Notes under the pieces: generated by a model
What the model saw: the letters and a program-made list of their open reading frames with translations, nothing else
What the model was told of the DNA's origin: nothing
Database searches by the model: none
Position numbers and translations under genes: made by a program
Origin: Streptomyces cadmiisoli
GTDB lineage: Bacteria > Actinomycetota > Actinomycetes > Streptomycetales > Streptomycetaceae
Reading direction: 5' to 3'
DNA: 64,000 bases
Assembly (NCBI RefSeq): GCF_003261055.1
Contig: NZ_CP030073.1
Span: 1 to 64,000, forward strand
Shown: piece by piece, positions 52,448-61,588 of the stretch
Position numbering within the stretch: position 1 is the stretch's first letter
How the letters are laid out: the number at the start of each line of letters is the position of its first letter

Positions 52448-52843
52448 ATGACAAGTAGGTGCACCGAGTTGGCCGTTGACTGCCATGATCCGGAGAGGCT
52501 CGCAGCCTTCTGGTGCGAGGTCCTGGACTTCAAGGTGATCGACCGGAGCGAGGGCAAGGTCGAGATCGGCTCCTGGGTGCCGACCGTCGAGGATGTTCGG
52601 GCCCGTCAGATGCCGCCCACCGTGCTGTTCATCCAGGTACCCGAGGGCAAGACCGTGAAGAACCGGCTTCACCTCGACGTCAGCCCGATCGACGGCAGCA
52701 CCGAGGACGAGGTGACCAGATTGATCGGCCTCGGCGCCACCAAGGCGGATGTGGGCCAGGGCTCAGACCGAAACTGGGTGGTCATGGCAGACCCCGAGGG
52801 CAACGAGTTCGACGTCCTACGCACCCTGGCACCGCAGAACTAG
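52448..52843 (+). CDS. VOC (glyoxalase-like) family protein
   Basis: 131 residues from ATG 52448 with GGGAGAG just upstream. It has two babbab modules: TELAVDCHDPERLAAFWCEV, VLFIQVPEGKTVKNRLHLDV and ADPEGNEFDVLRTL, the last giving the conserved metal-ligand Glu. Members bind a metal and act as isomerases, dioxygenases or binding/resistance proteins. The exact reaction is not visible. Intact and monocistronic. Confidence 0.86.
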   Translation: MTSRCTELAVDCHDPERLAAFWCEVLDFKVIDRSEGKVEIGSWVPTVEDVRARQMPPTVLFIQVPEGKTVKNRLHLDVSPIDGSTEDEVTRLIGLGATKADVGQGSDRNWVVMADPEGNEFDVLRTLAPQN

Positions 52844-52961
52844 GCTGCGAGCGGGCACCCGCACCCCGTCACACACCGCAACCGTCACGTTGCCGAGAAG
52901 ACCTCAGTGGCATGTGGTGGGATGGCCGCGCTCTATCAGCCGCCTGGTGGAGATCGTTTCG

Positions 52962-53238
52962 ATGCCTGTGTACCCGTCGCTGACCCGCGCTCTGGCTGAG
53001 GCTTTGGTCGATGTGCTCTGGTTCGTTGAGGGGTGCGAGGACGAGCAGATGGATCCGGATGACGCGGTCAAGGTCTTGGAAGGGTGTCGCTCATCTGGTG
53101 ACTCAGCTGTCGAGTGATCAGCGCAGCGAGTTCACCGACCTACTCGGTTCGATGGCTGCAGAGGAGGCCGATCCTTCGCGCCGCGAGTTCTTGGAGGGCT
53201 TCCCTGATGGTCTTGGACTCGTTGAGGACGACTCCTGA
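52962..53238 (+). pseudogene. Small hypothetical gene with one-base insertion
   Basis: ATG 52962 encodes PSLTRALAEALVDVLWFVEG and MDPDDAVKVLEG. One extra base near 53089 then shifts the frame. The continuation AHLVTQLSSDQRSEFTDLLG and a stop at 53238 lie in the next frame. Removing one base gives an acidic protein of about 91 residues. Function unknown. Confidence 0.6.
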
Positions 53239-53246
53239 CCTGGGAT

Positions 53247-53930
53247 CTATGCGCAGAGCAGGACGCACTTGCTAAGGAGTTCGAAGCCCGCGCGACCGGA
53301 CATCTGACGCTTGAGCATCTTGATCCGGTCGACGTGACCTTCGACGACGCCGGAGTTCCCGGGTTGTGAGAGGCCGGCGATGACGGCGTCGAGGCGGGCC
53401 TGCTGCTCCTGCACGGCACCTCGGACCTCGCGCCGAACGCCGAGGCCGACGACCTCCGCGTTCGAGATGCTGGGCAAATCGGCGGAGACTGGGCAGTTCG
53501 GTGGTCGCGGTCACCGCCGCGATCCAGTCGGGTAGTTGGTGGCCTGGCAGGTGGGCGAAGGAGCGCACGTGCTCGGCGAGTACTGCGAGTTCGGGGCAGT
53601 GGGCCAGGGCGGCTGCGAGGTGAAGTCGGTCGTTCTCGTTCAGTGCCTCGGGGCGGGTGAGGATCCAGCGTGTGACAGCTCGGGCAGACGGCGGCCGGGG
53701 CCCGACCGCTGGGGCTTGCCGCGAAGTGTCCTGCTGACGTAGTCGCGGACGCTGCCGTAGCCGCGTGGATAGCCCTGTTCCTTGATCTCCTCCCATAGTT
53801 TCCAGGCGTTGGTGCAGCCTTCCTGCCAGCGCTGGTCGAGGTTGGACTTGTAGGCGTCGAGCTTGGTGGGGCGGCTTTGCCGCTGTCCGATGAACAGTTG
53901 CTCCGGCTCGGTGGCACGGGAGTAGCGAAG
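53247..53930 (-). pseudogene. ISL3-family transposase C-terminal remnant
   Basis: The minus strand encodes SARAVTRWILTRPEALNEND, AVLAEHVRSFAHLPGHQLPD and, after a frameshift near 53470, ARLDAVIAGLSQPGNSGVVE and GHVDRIKMLKRQMSGRAGFE. This is the same family as the fragments at 37.9 and 46.5 kb but a distinct copy. Not functional. Confidence 0.78.
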
Positions 53931-54020
53931 GACGGTGTTGAGGCCCGTTCGATCTTGGTCGGAACGCCCGGCCGCCGAAACGCGGCCGGGTGTTCCGGAT
54001 GGACGGCTGCTGCTCCGCGG

Positions 54021-54539
54021 TCAGAGCTCGCCTCGGCGTGTGAGCTGCTTCACCGCGTTCTCGCGGATGATCTCGTTCTCGTTGTCGCGCAAGCCCTCGA
54101 GGGCTTCTTGGGCCTCCGGGCCGGGAATGGCGCCGAGAGCCCAGATCGCCTTCACCGCGAGGGCCCGGTTCTCGTCCCAGTCCAGGTACTCGGGAACCCA
54201 GTGGGTCGCCAGGGCCAGCGTCGGCACCGTACGGGGCGAGCGGAGGCGGCCCAGCATCCAGACGATGTCCTCGTACTCCCTGTGCCAGTCGGCAGGGAAC
54301 AGCTCGATCAACGGCTCCAGGAACTCCTCGGCCGAGGCGTCGGCGGCGGCATGGAGGATCAGCGCCATCTCGACGTCGTCGGCATCCTGGCGCTCCATGG
54401 CGTCCCGGAGCAGCCGGAGCGCCAGGGCCTCGCCGTCGGACTCGCCGAAGTGGGCGAGCACCTCGTCGAGCGTGCGCGTCGGACCCTCACCCAGTCCGAC
54501 CGCCAGATCCATGACCAGATCCCGCTCCTCAGGAATCAT
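54021..54539 (-). CDS. HEAT-repeat protein
   Basis: 172 residues from ATG 54539 (ATG 54557 adds six). Paired helices of HEAT type are visible: ADDVEMALILHAAADASAEE, REYEDIVWMLGRLRSPRTVP, NRALAVKAIWALGAIPGPEA and LRDNENEIIRENAVKQLTRR. Such acidic scaffolds mediate protein contacts. No enzymatic motif. Intact. Confidence 0.78.
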   Translation of the reverse strand: MIPEERDLVMDLAVGLGEGPTRTLDEVLAHFGESDGEALALRLLRDAMERQDADDVEMALILHAAADASAEEFLEPLIELFPADWHREYEDIVWMLGRLRSPRTVPTLALATHWVPEYLDWDENRALAVKAIWALGAIPGPEAQEALEGLRDNENEIIRENAVKQLTRRGEL

Positions 54540-54609
54540 CGCCTGACCACCTCCCATGCGTTGAACGCCCCAGGTCCTGGGTCGACCCCAGCAAGATCAT
54601 TCTCAGCGG

Positions 54610-54710
54610 GTGCCTCCCGAACGCGTGAACATCGGCCTGGCCGCCCACAGGGCGCCTTCTGAGCTCATCGACACACGGCTCCCGTTCTCGCGAACAGGGC
54701 CACCCGTCGT
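54610..54710 (+). repeat. Dispersed ~100-bp repeat, copy C
   Basis: Plus-strand copy: CTCCCGAACGCGTGAACATC ... CTCATCGACACACGGCTCCC followed by GTTCTCGCGAACAGGGCCAC. It lies about 70 bases upstream of the HEAT gene. Confidence 0.7.
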
Positions 54711-54797
54711 CGTACTCGCCGGCCCGACAGCTGTGCCGCAGCGCTTGGGTGAGTCTCCGCAGGAGCTGCTCCGTCACCGGCCGGTGTCGCGCAGCAC

Positions 54798-56030
54798 TCA
54801 CGGCCGTGTCGACGGTGACTGTCGGCGGCCGGCGGCAAGCGCACTGAGGCGGTCGCCGATGACGGAGACACCAGGGCGGGGCTCGTTCGCGTAGTACCAG
54901 GGCTTGCGTCGGCGCAGCAGCGCCTCGCCGTGCTCGCTCCAGGTGAATCCGGGCTTGCGCAGCAGCTTCCGGAACACGATGTCGGCCCTGTGAGGGTGCG
55001 CGGCAGCCAGCCGGCGGATCGGCAGTGGCCCGATCGGCTCCTCGCGCAGGTACGTGCGCAGCAGGTCCTGGTACTGCCTGCGGCTCGCGAGCGCCGGGTC
55101 CGTGAAGAGGTCTCGCAGCATTCCGTAGTCGCCGTAGAAGTTGAGCCCGTCGACCTGGTCGTAGATGACACCGACGGTGTCCGCGCCCGCCAGTTGCGGC
55201 GGCAACTCGAAGAAGGGCCAGTCCAGGCCGGGCAGCCGGCTGCTGCGGGCCCGGCCGGGCCGGCCGGCCGCGGCGGCCTCTTGGCGGTGGCGGTAGTAGG
55301 CGTTGAGGAGGTCCTCGGCTTCGGCAGGCGGAAGAACCAGTTCGTCGCCGCCGCAGAACTCGACGAACGCTGCCCGGTCCTCCCGCATCGCCTGCCACCC
55401 CTGCTCGACCTTCTGGGGGTTGCGGAAGACCAGTTCGGGCCGGCTGGTCGCCAGCTGGACAGCGGCCTGGGCGATCTCGGCCGCGCTGGATCCGGGGTAG
55501 CTCGACATCGCCCCGGACACCAGCCACGCCCCGCCGGCCGCGCCCGCATGGACGGGCACCACACAGGTGTGCAGGAAGCTCCCCTTGGACACCCCACGAA
55601 ATGCCGCCCGCCCGACATTCGAATAGGTGCGGTACTCCAGGTCGTCGACCAGGTTCAGCAGAACGACGGCATCCTTCTCCTTGCGCTGGACCTCGAAGAT
55701 GCCCTCGACCGGGTCACGCCAGCCGAGCAGCATGTCCCGGTCGGCCGCGGTCAAGTCCTTCCGTCCCGCCACGAACCGGTCCACCACGGTCGAACCGTCC
55801 GGCAACCGGTACCGAAGGACGAAGTGGTCGACGATCCGGATCGCCTCCCCCTCGTCCAGCAGCCCCTCCGGCCCCGCGGCCTCCACCAGCAGATGCGTCA
55901 ACCACCGCTCGAAGCGGGAACTCTGCCCGAACGCGACCAGTTCCCCCTTCAGCTCGGCACCGCGCTCGATGAGGCCGGTCAGCGACCGTCCCCCGACACC
56001 CCGATGCCTGCCCCGCTCGGCGTCACCCAT
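54798..56030 (-). CDS. Conserved hypothetical protein, 410 residues
   Basis: From ATG 56030 (AGGG 7 bases upstream). Motif-like blocks: VDHFVLRYRLPDGSTVVDRF, AADRDMLLGWRDPVEGIFEV followed by LLNLVDDLEYRTYSNVG, a GSFLHTCVVPV strand, and a C-terminal LRREEPIGPLPIRRL-like helical part with FRKLLRKPGFTWSEHGEALL. It is likely soluble and appears complete. The EYRTYSNVG/FEV pattern is one I associate with unassigned Streptomyces proteins. No operon partner. Confidence 0.7.
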   Translation of the reverse strand: MGDAERGRHRGVGGRSLTGLIERGAELKGELVAFGQSSRFERWLTHLLVEAAGPEGLLDEGEAIRIVDHFVLRYRLPDGSTVVDRFVAGRKDLTAADRDMLLGWRDPVEGIFEVQRKEKDAVVLLNLVDDLEYRTYSNVGRAAFRGVSKGSFLHTCVVPVHAGAAGGAWLVSGAMSSYPGSSAAEIAQAAVQLATSRPELVFRNPQKVEQGWQAMREDRAAFVEFCGGDELVLPPAEAEDLLNAYYRHRQEAAAAGRPGRARSSRLPGLDWPFFELPPQLAGADTVGVIYDQVDGLNFYGDYGMLRDLFTDPALASRRQYQDLLRTYLREEPIGPLPIRRLAAAHPHRADIVFRKLLRKPGFTWSEHGEALLRRRKPWYYANEPRPGVSVIGDRLSALAAGRRQSPSTRP

Positions 56031-56079
56031 GTTCAGCCCTTCTACACCACCGCACCCGCTTGACTGCAGGTTCCCGGCC

Positions 56080-56391
56080 TCAACCGGCCCAGTGACGGTA
56101 AGCCTCGATCCACCGCGTGCCCCCGGGCACCGGACCGGGCAACGGCAGATCCAGAATGCCGACCGACTGCCGCACACCACCGTAAGAGCACACGGCGACG
56201 ATCCTCCCGTCCAGCGAAAGATCGATGCCGTCCACGGTCACCCCGACCCCGACAACCACGGTGGTGAAGGGCAGGCCGAGATGCTCCTCGACCATGCTGA
56301 ACAAACCGGTCAGCTGCTCGTCCTCGGTGCAGGCATCAACAGCCGCCACTTCGCCCACGGCCGCGAACCCGGCCGAGTCCAACCCGCTCAC
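56080..56391 (-). CDS. Small protein of the Streptomyces 'calcium-binding' type
   Basis: 103 residues from GTG 56391. It has the recurring pattern DEQLTGLFSMVEEHLGLPFT, VVVGVGVTVDGIDLSLDG and a closing WIEAYRHWAG, seen in small Streptomyces proteins often labelled calcium-binding. The label rests on homology and no EF-hand is visible. Its start codon lies inside a 63-bp sequence repeated at 57545, which is therefore its upstream region. Confidence 0.6.
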   Translation of the reverse strand: MSGLDSAGFAAVGEVAAVDACTEDEQLTGLFSMVEEHLGLPFTTVVVGVGVTVDGIDLSLDGRIVAVCSYGGVRQSVGILDLPLPGPVPGGTRWIEAYRHWAG

Positions 56392-56446
56392 GGGGCAACA
56401 CTAACGACCCCCGACAGCACCCCCGTTGCCGCAGGAGGAAACGCCG
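56384..56446 (-). repeat. Shared upstream sequence, copy 1
   Basis: 63 bases, on the minus strand CGGCGTTTCCTCCTGCGGCA ... GTTGCCCCGTGAGCGGGTTG, near-identical to 57545-57606. It holds the leader and start codon of the 56391 gene. Confidence 0.8.
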
Positions 56447-56647
56447 TGAGCTTCCGCCAACCTGAAGCTGCAGGTCAAAGGGCTGGTGTGACCGGCTCTC
56501 GCGGTGCTCACGGTGCTCGGGGGCGGGAGACCATCGAGAAGATCGTCTGCCGGAGGCCGGGATTGTCTTTGAAACGGAGTCCGGGACGGTGCACTGGGCC
56601 GGGAAGGGCAGTCCGTCCTGCCGGCCAGCGCATGGCATCCTGGCCCA

Positions 56648-57133
56648 GTGCTCCTGAACGACCTCACCAGCAGTGTCGACCTCCGCCCCGTGCGTTATCA
56701 GTTCGCCACCGTCCGGGGCGACTCGTACGACGACAACTGGCTGGTCATTGACGGCACGGTGACGACTCCCGAGGGAAGCTGGTCCTTCGCAGATCCGTGT
56801 CTGCTCACCGATGAGGCCCGCGAGGTGTCCGCGTGGCTGCGCGCGGTGGCCGCGGGGACGGTGGCCGTCACCGAACCCGATGACGAAGGTGAGCTGTCGC
56901 CGGACGCGGAGTTCATCGAGCCGGTCATGGCTTTCAGCCTCGCCAACCGAAGCGAAAGCGGGACCGCGGTGATTCGCGTTCATCTGTCCCTGGAGGCGGC
57001 ACCGCCATGGCAACAGGGCGATGACGGGGCTGACATCTACCAGTACGTCGTGGAGGTCAGCTTGGACGCCCCAGCGCTGCTTCACGCGGCTGACCAGTGG
57101 AACCTCTCTCTGGCTTCCCTCCCGCCCCGCTGA
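56648..57133 (+). CDS. WapI-family immunity protein
   Basis: 161 residues from GTG 56648. The sequence [40 protein letters not shown] followed by [12 protein letters not shown] and [14 protein letters not shown] is typical of WapI-like immunity proteins, which protect against the tRNase or other C-terminal toxins of WapA-type rearrangement-hotspot proteins. No WapA-like toxin is visible in the window. Intact. Confidence 0.82.
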   Translation: MLLNDLTSSVDLRPVRYQFATVRGDSYDDNWLVIDGTVTTPEGSWSFADPCLLTDEAREVSAWLRAVAAGTVAVTEPDDEGELSPDAEFIEPVMAFSLANRSESGTAVIRVHLSLEAAPPWQQGDDGADIYQYVVEVSLDAPALLHAADQWNLSLASLPPR

Positions 57134-57194
57134 TCCAGCCACCTGGCACTCCCCATACAACCGATTCCTCCCTACTGGGGCCGGATGACCCTCT

Positions 57195-57540
57195 ATGATC
57201 CGGTTCATGCTGGATCCCGAGCTGCTGGAACGGATCACCACACGGCGCGCGGAGCTGGACGAACTCCAAGAACAACTGGCCCAGCAACCGGCGGAAGCGC
57301 GGGCCGAGCGAGACGAACTCGCCGGCGCCGGGCGCGTGCTTGAACGGATAACCGGGCAGCGCGCCGAGGAACGCGCCTCCGCCGGTCCGGTGCCTGGACA
57401 GGCGGGCGGCCGGGCGGTGACGCTGATCCCGCACCGCGAGCCGGACGTGGAGGAAGACTCGCTGCCGTGGGACTACCAGCGCATCATCGCCGCCGTGCGC
57501 CAGGCCGCCTGGCCGATCACGGCCCGGGAGGTCGGCCGTG
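57195..57540 (+). pseudogene. Coiled-coil/winged-helix protein, truncated
   Basis: Begins at about ATG 57207 (MLDPELLERITTRRAELDEL) with a coiled coil, then GQAGGRAVTLIPHREPDVEE and YQRIIAAVRQAAWPITAREV. At this point the winged-helix domain expected for the family should follow. Instead the frame runs straight into the 57545 repeat. A complete relative of this type is at 62650. Confidence 0.65.
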
Positions 57541-57544
57541 TCCA

Positions 57545-57606
57545 ACGCGCTCATGGGGCAGCACTAACAACCCACGACGGCACCCCCGTTGCCGTAGGAG
57601 GAAACG
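57545..57606 (-). repeat. Shared upstream sequence, copy 2
   Basis: 62 bases matching 56384-56446 in the same orientation. The start-like codon (ATGAGCGCGTTGGAC) is kept, but the gene that should follow is absent; the sequence joins the truncated coiled-coil gene. Confidence 0.8.
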
Positions 57607-57615
57607 CCGCACCCG

Positions 57616-58085
57616 CTAAGCAGGGATCCACAGGATATGCCAGCGCTGAGAAGGACCTCCGGTACACGTAGTCGTGATGACCAGGTCGTTCGCCATCCGG
57701 GCCAGGCACTTGCTGCCGGCCGCATTCCTGATCGTGGCACCGGCTTCACCGGGTGAGTCGTCGAACAGCCACAGCCTGCGTCGTCGCCGGCGGCACAGGG
57801 CTTCATGGCGGCCCGGCCGTTGCGCGACACGAGGCACAGACCGGTTGCCTTCTGCCGGAGCGCGTTGTACCCGTACTCGTCGTTCCAGTACCACTCCTGG
57901 CAGGTCGAGTAGTTGCATTCGACGACATACGGGCCGAGGTCGGCACGGAAGTCCAAACAGCGCCAAAGCGGCGCGGCGGCGTTCGAAAACAGCGTCTTCT
58001 GCGGCACCGCGCTCGCCGACGTGCCGGTCAGGCCCATGACGAGCCCGACGACCGCCCCCATGACGGCCAGCCTTTTCAGAACCAC
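57616..58085 (-). pseudogene. Secreted ricin-type beta-trefoil protein, frameshifted
   Basis: From GTG 58085 (GAGGTGGGGG upstream) there is a clear signal peptide (KRLAVMGAVVGLVMGLTGTS ending ASA-VP). Then come PLWRCLDFRADLGPYVVECN and EWYWNDEYGYNALRQKATGL, as in lectin-like QxW modules. Near 57772 one base is missing, and the last blade (LWLFDDSPGEAGATIRNAAG, CTGGPSQRWHILWIP) is in the next frame ending at 57616. A one-base fix would restore a secreted protein of about 155 residues. Confidence 0.75.
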
Positions 58086-58364
58086 GATTCCCCCACCTCT
58101 ACCCGACAGGTCAGGAGCGGATGCAACATCCGCAGTGACCGGAGAGAAGCAGCCGGCTACCACCCCAGTCCCCAGAACCCGCACGGGCGCACAGGGCCAG
58201 GGCGCCCATCACACAGTCGCCGTGGTCGCACGAGCATGGAGCCCGGCGAGAGGCCGAACCCCCTTGCTGCTGTTCGCCTCCTGCGGGATCTCCCCGTCGC
58301 CGCCGATGAGGTCGAAGACCCCCTCGTTCCACAGAAATCCCGTCCAACCGCAAAGCACCGGCGG

Positions 58365-59870
58365 TCATGATCGGCTTCCCGCCAGGAGGACGGCTTGCGC
58401 GGTGACGCAGGCGTTGCAGCGGCCGTTGTTGTCGGGGTGTGCGCGCCGTGGTGTGGGTCCGGGGCAGGTGCGGCACAGCGGCCAGCCCAAGCAGGACGGG
58501 CACAGACTCTCCCCCGGTGCCGTTGCGGGCGCGCCGCAGCCGGAGCACTCCACCAGCGCCCGGTACGCCAGGGCCGCGACCACCGTGCGGGAAGGGGGCG
58601 CCGGGGAGGACCGCTCGGACACTGGTCCGGCGGTCGCCTCGTCTCCCGGGGCGTCGCCGTCGTGGTGCCGGCTGTCCGCAAGGGGCGGCGGCGGATAGGC
58701 GTGGGCAGCGCGCAGCCGGGCGGCGATGATCGCGCCTACCGTGGTGCGGACCCGGTCCGGCAACGGCCGGTGGGTGATGACGTGGCGTAACTGCTCGGTG
58801 TTCCAGCCGGCCTCCATCATCGCGGTGATCACACGGCCCTGATCCGTCAGCACCTGCCCGGTCAGCAGGAGATCCGGACAGCGGGCTCCGATGTCGAGGA
58901 GCAGCCGGATACCCGGATGCATCGCGTCCGCCCGCGGCCCGGGCGGCGCAGACGCTGCGGGGACGGGCTTGCCGGTCGCCGCGTGCGTTGCGGCGTGGCC
59001 GCGGGCGCAGGGACGGAGGGGTGTGGTCTTCTGCTTCGTGGTGTTCTTTCCGATGGTGTTCTTAGTGAGGTGGTCAGCCGACGTCGGGTCACCCACCGGT
59101 GGAAAACCCGACATCGGCTGCGACCTGCCACGTTGCTGACCGGGCAGATCGGTGAGGACGTAAGTGGCCGCACCGAGCGTGCCGTCCGGACGGCGCTCAC
59201 GTCCCCGGCGCAGGAAGCCGTGCTTCTCCAGTTCCTTGAGGCCGCTCCTGACGGCTGCCTCACCGTCACGGCCGCGGCGCGCCAGGTCCGCCACGCTGAT
59301 CCGCCAGCCGTCCCGGTGCGTACTGATCAACCCGAACAGACCCTGCGCCTTGAACGAAAGCCGGGGGTCGCGGAACAGGCCGTTCGCGATCTGCGTGAAC
59401 CGGTCCGCCGCCATCACCCCACGCCGTATCCCCGCCTCGGAACCGGCCCCCGCCCGACTCGACGACCCGGACACCGACACGGACGGCCAGCTGGTCGCCT
59501 GCGTGAGCCCGGCATTACGGAGGGCCGGCCGGTCCGTGATCGAGTAGACGATCCCGCCGAGCGTCCCGTCATCGCACCGCACCTGCTCACGGACCAGATA
59601 GCCGAACCTCTCCAGCTCACTCACACCAGCACGCACCGCATCCCGCCCATCAGGCCCCACACCCACCAGGTCAGCAACCGTGACCCGCCAACCGACCACA
59701 TGGGTACTGAGGAAACCGAAAATCCCCTTCGCCCGAAACGAAAGCCCACAGTCACGGAACAGGGCATTGGCGACCTGAGTGAACCGGGCAGACGGCGCGG
59801 ACCGGGCGGACCGGGTGGACCGGTCCGCCGCCATCACCCCACGACGAACCCCCACCCCGAAACCAGTCAC
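58365..59870 (-). CDS. Double winged-helix protein with zinc ribbons (plasmid replication type?)
   Basis: 501 residues from GTG 59870. The N-terminal 250 residues contain two copies of one unit: MAADR..TQ(V/I)AN(A/G)LFRD, LSF.A.G.FG..STH..GWR and DG..AVR.G..ELE..G(F/Y)L, winged-helix domains like those of DnaD- or RepA-type initiators. A linker and helical region (RADAMHPGIRLLLDIGARCP) follow. The end has paired CxxC motifs (CSGCGAP, CPSCLGWPLCRTC, CNAC) for zinc. Such proteins recur on actinobacterial plasmids and integrated elements. The adjacent repeat-rich region at 60.0-61.0 kb would be its likely target, which is inference. Confidence 0.75.
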   Translation of the reverse strand: MTGFGVGVRRGVMAADRSTRSARSAPSARFTQVANALFRDCGLSFRAKGIFGFLSTHVVGWRVTVADLVGVGPDGRDAVRAGVSELERFGYLVREQVRCDDGTLGGIVYSITDRPALRNAGLTQATSWPSVSVSGSSSRAGAGSEAGIRRGVMAADRFTQIANGLFRDPRLSFKAQGLFGLISTHRDGWRISVADLARRGRDGEAAVRSGLKELEKHGFLRRGRERRPDGTLGAATYVLTDLPGQQRGRSQPMSGFPPVGDPTSADHLTKNTIGKNTTKQKTTPLRPCARGHAATHAATGKPVPAASAPPGPRADAMHPGIRLLLDIGARCPDLLLTGQVLTDQGRVITAMMEAGWNTEQLRHVITHRPLPDRVRTTVGAIIAARLRAAHAYPPPPLADSRHHDGDAPGDEATAGPVSERSSPAPPSRTVVAALAYRALVECSGCGAPATAPGESLCPSCLGWPLCRTCPGPTPRRAHPDNNGRCNACVTAQAVLLAGSRS

Positions 59871-60103
59871 CGCACTCCCCCACCAGCCACGAACACCCGG
59901 CCGCCACAGGTCTGCAGCAAAGGGGCAGACACGAAGTTGCGGCGACCACTGAACAAAGAAGCGTGGGAGAGATTCATCCCTTCAGCGCACCCGACGACCC
60001 CGACCACACCGACGACCACCAGCCCCGACCACCGGACACAATCCAGCAACAACCACACAAGACCGCCATGGTCGGGCCATGGTCGGCCCGACCACAGCCC
60101 CGG

Positions 60104-60360
60104 TGCGCAACCACGATTGCGCAACCACGCCGGCACTCCACTGCGCAAGCCTTCCACTGCGCAAGCACCCGGGGATTCCCCGCAGCCCAACACCGGCAGG
60201 CAGCTGCGCAACGAGCCCCGACCCTGCACACCCGACCTGCGCAGCCGACCTGCGCAGCCAGCTGCGCACCGCCGGGAGCCACCACCACCAAAAGGGCTGC
60301 GCAGTTAGCGGAGTTGGGCACAAGCGGGCTTCCACGACCACGGCCTGAGGCCGGTGCGCA
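60104..60360. repeat. Cluster of ten TGCGCA iteron-like sites
   Basis: Ten TGCGCA hexamers in 257 bases, several extended as TGCGCAAC, TGCGCAAG or TGCGCAGC. Chance would give far fewer than one at this base composition. A second smaller cluster is at 60856-60978. Confidence 0.8.
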
Positions 60361-60473
60361 GCCGAACCGTCCCCTCCCCGTGATCGCCCGAGCCTCGCTC
60401 CGACCGGATCCCCACCCCCGCCGCCTACGCGACGGCCGTCCACTCACTCCCACCCCGTGCCACGGACACCGCT

Positions 60474-60490
60474 GGTCGGCCCGACCACAG
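60474..60490. repeat. GGTCGGCCCGACC palindrome (second copy at 60081-60097)
   Basis: The 17-base string GGTCGGCCCGACCACAG occurs at 60081 and 60474. The first 13 bases are a perfect palindrome around a central C. Likely a protein-binding site. Confidence 0.7.
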
Positions 60491-61588
60491 GCCCACCCGC
60501 CGTTTTGTGTCCCCATCGATACCTTGGTCGGGGGCCCACGGTCGATGGTCAGGTCGGACCACACTGGTACTGCCAGGCGGCAGGTCAGAAGCGCAAGTTC
60601 TGCCCCAGGAGTGTGACCGTGTCGCTTGGCAAGCACGCCCGGCAACCCGTACTTCCGCTCCGAGGCCGCAGATGCCGAGCTAAGCACGACGAGGCGCAGG
60701 CTACGCCCGTCGCGCCTGGCCCTCCTCACCGCGACCGCAGCCGGTACCGTCACCCTCGGCAGGGTGCCACCGGCACGCACAACGGATACCGCCGATCCTC
60801 CGAACAAGCCGGCCACTGTGTCCACCCCAGCCGACACAGCCGACTCGGCAGCCAATGCGCAGTCCTGTGTTGACGTATGGCCGCGCAACAGACTCCGACA
60901 ACGCCCACCGTGCGCAAACGAGACCTGCGCAGTTCCTCAATCCCCGACACCGATTCGCCCAACGCGTGCCGCTGCGCAATCGGAGCCGAGTTCGACGTGT
61001 CAGCGACCGCGCAATTCCCCAGGTGCTCCGCCACTTTCCCCTGGCATGCGTTCGAGTGCGTGGGGAAGCTGAGGGCGGCCCGCCCGCCCGGTCAGTGTCC
61101 CGGGCCCTGGCAGCCGGCCAAGGACGCCTGCGGCGCCGCTACCGCGGTGAGCTGCGCTCATCCCTGACAGTCCGCCACGCCCCGCAGGATCCGGCAGTAG
61201 TCGGGCGGGCCGGGGAAGATTGACGTCCCCCTGGTCGCGCAGACGCAGCGCCGCGATCCCCATGGGGAAGTCTCCGACACCGCTGTTGGGGAATATCGCC
61301 GTCGTTCACACGACGACCACCGTAGACACAGCGCGACGACCAGCGGGTCACCGCAGGCAGCGAGGCCTTGCCGGAGGCCGTCCCCCGGCCTTCGGCAAGG
61401 CCCAGTTCCACTGCCGAAGCGCGGTCGAGCGGTGCGTCAGCAAAACGTCGGACGCCGCTGCGCTGCCACAAGGCGTGCACCGCCAGTAGCCACTCAAAGC
61501 ACCCAACCGACACCCCGGCTTGCCACAGGTCGACACGCGGGCTGTCCACGGCCGTACCGAACGCGCCTCACCTCGAAGCCAGCTATCA

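Larger units (their letters stand above)
59871..61588. other. 1.7-kb non-coding region with iteron-like palindromes
   Basis: No gene here has convincing coding structure on either strand. The hexamer palindrome TGCGCA occurs ten times in 60104-60360 (starting at 60104, 60118, 60142, 60158, 60205, 60238, 60251, 60263, 60298, 60355) and four times in 60856-60978 (60856, 60911, 60926, 60973). The palindrome GGTCGGCCCGACC followed by ACAG occurs at 60081 and 60474, with further CCGACCAC copies near 59998, 60021 and 60552. The layout suits a replication origin, partition or operator region. The last 500 bases show nothing. Confidence 0.65.

Noticed and set aside
54930..56063. 377-codon plus-strand frame
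   Set aside because: Shadow of the 410-residue minus-strand gene, which has the better start and composition.
59974..60888. 304-codon minus-strand frame across the iteron region
   Set aside because: Ser/Arg/Cys-rich translation without domain or ribosome site, and the repeats cut through it. Best seen as non-coding.
60626..61072. 148-codon plus-strand frame after the iteron region
   Set aside because: Low-complexity Thr/Pro/Ala/Arg translation that spans the second TGCGCA cluster, with no SD; not supported as a gene.
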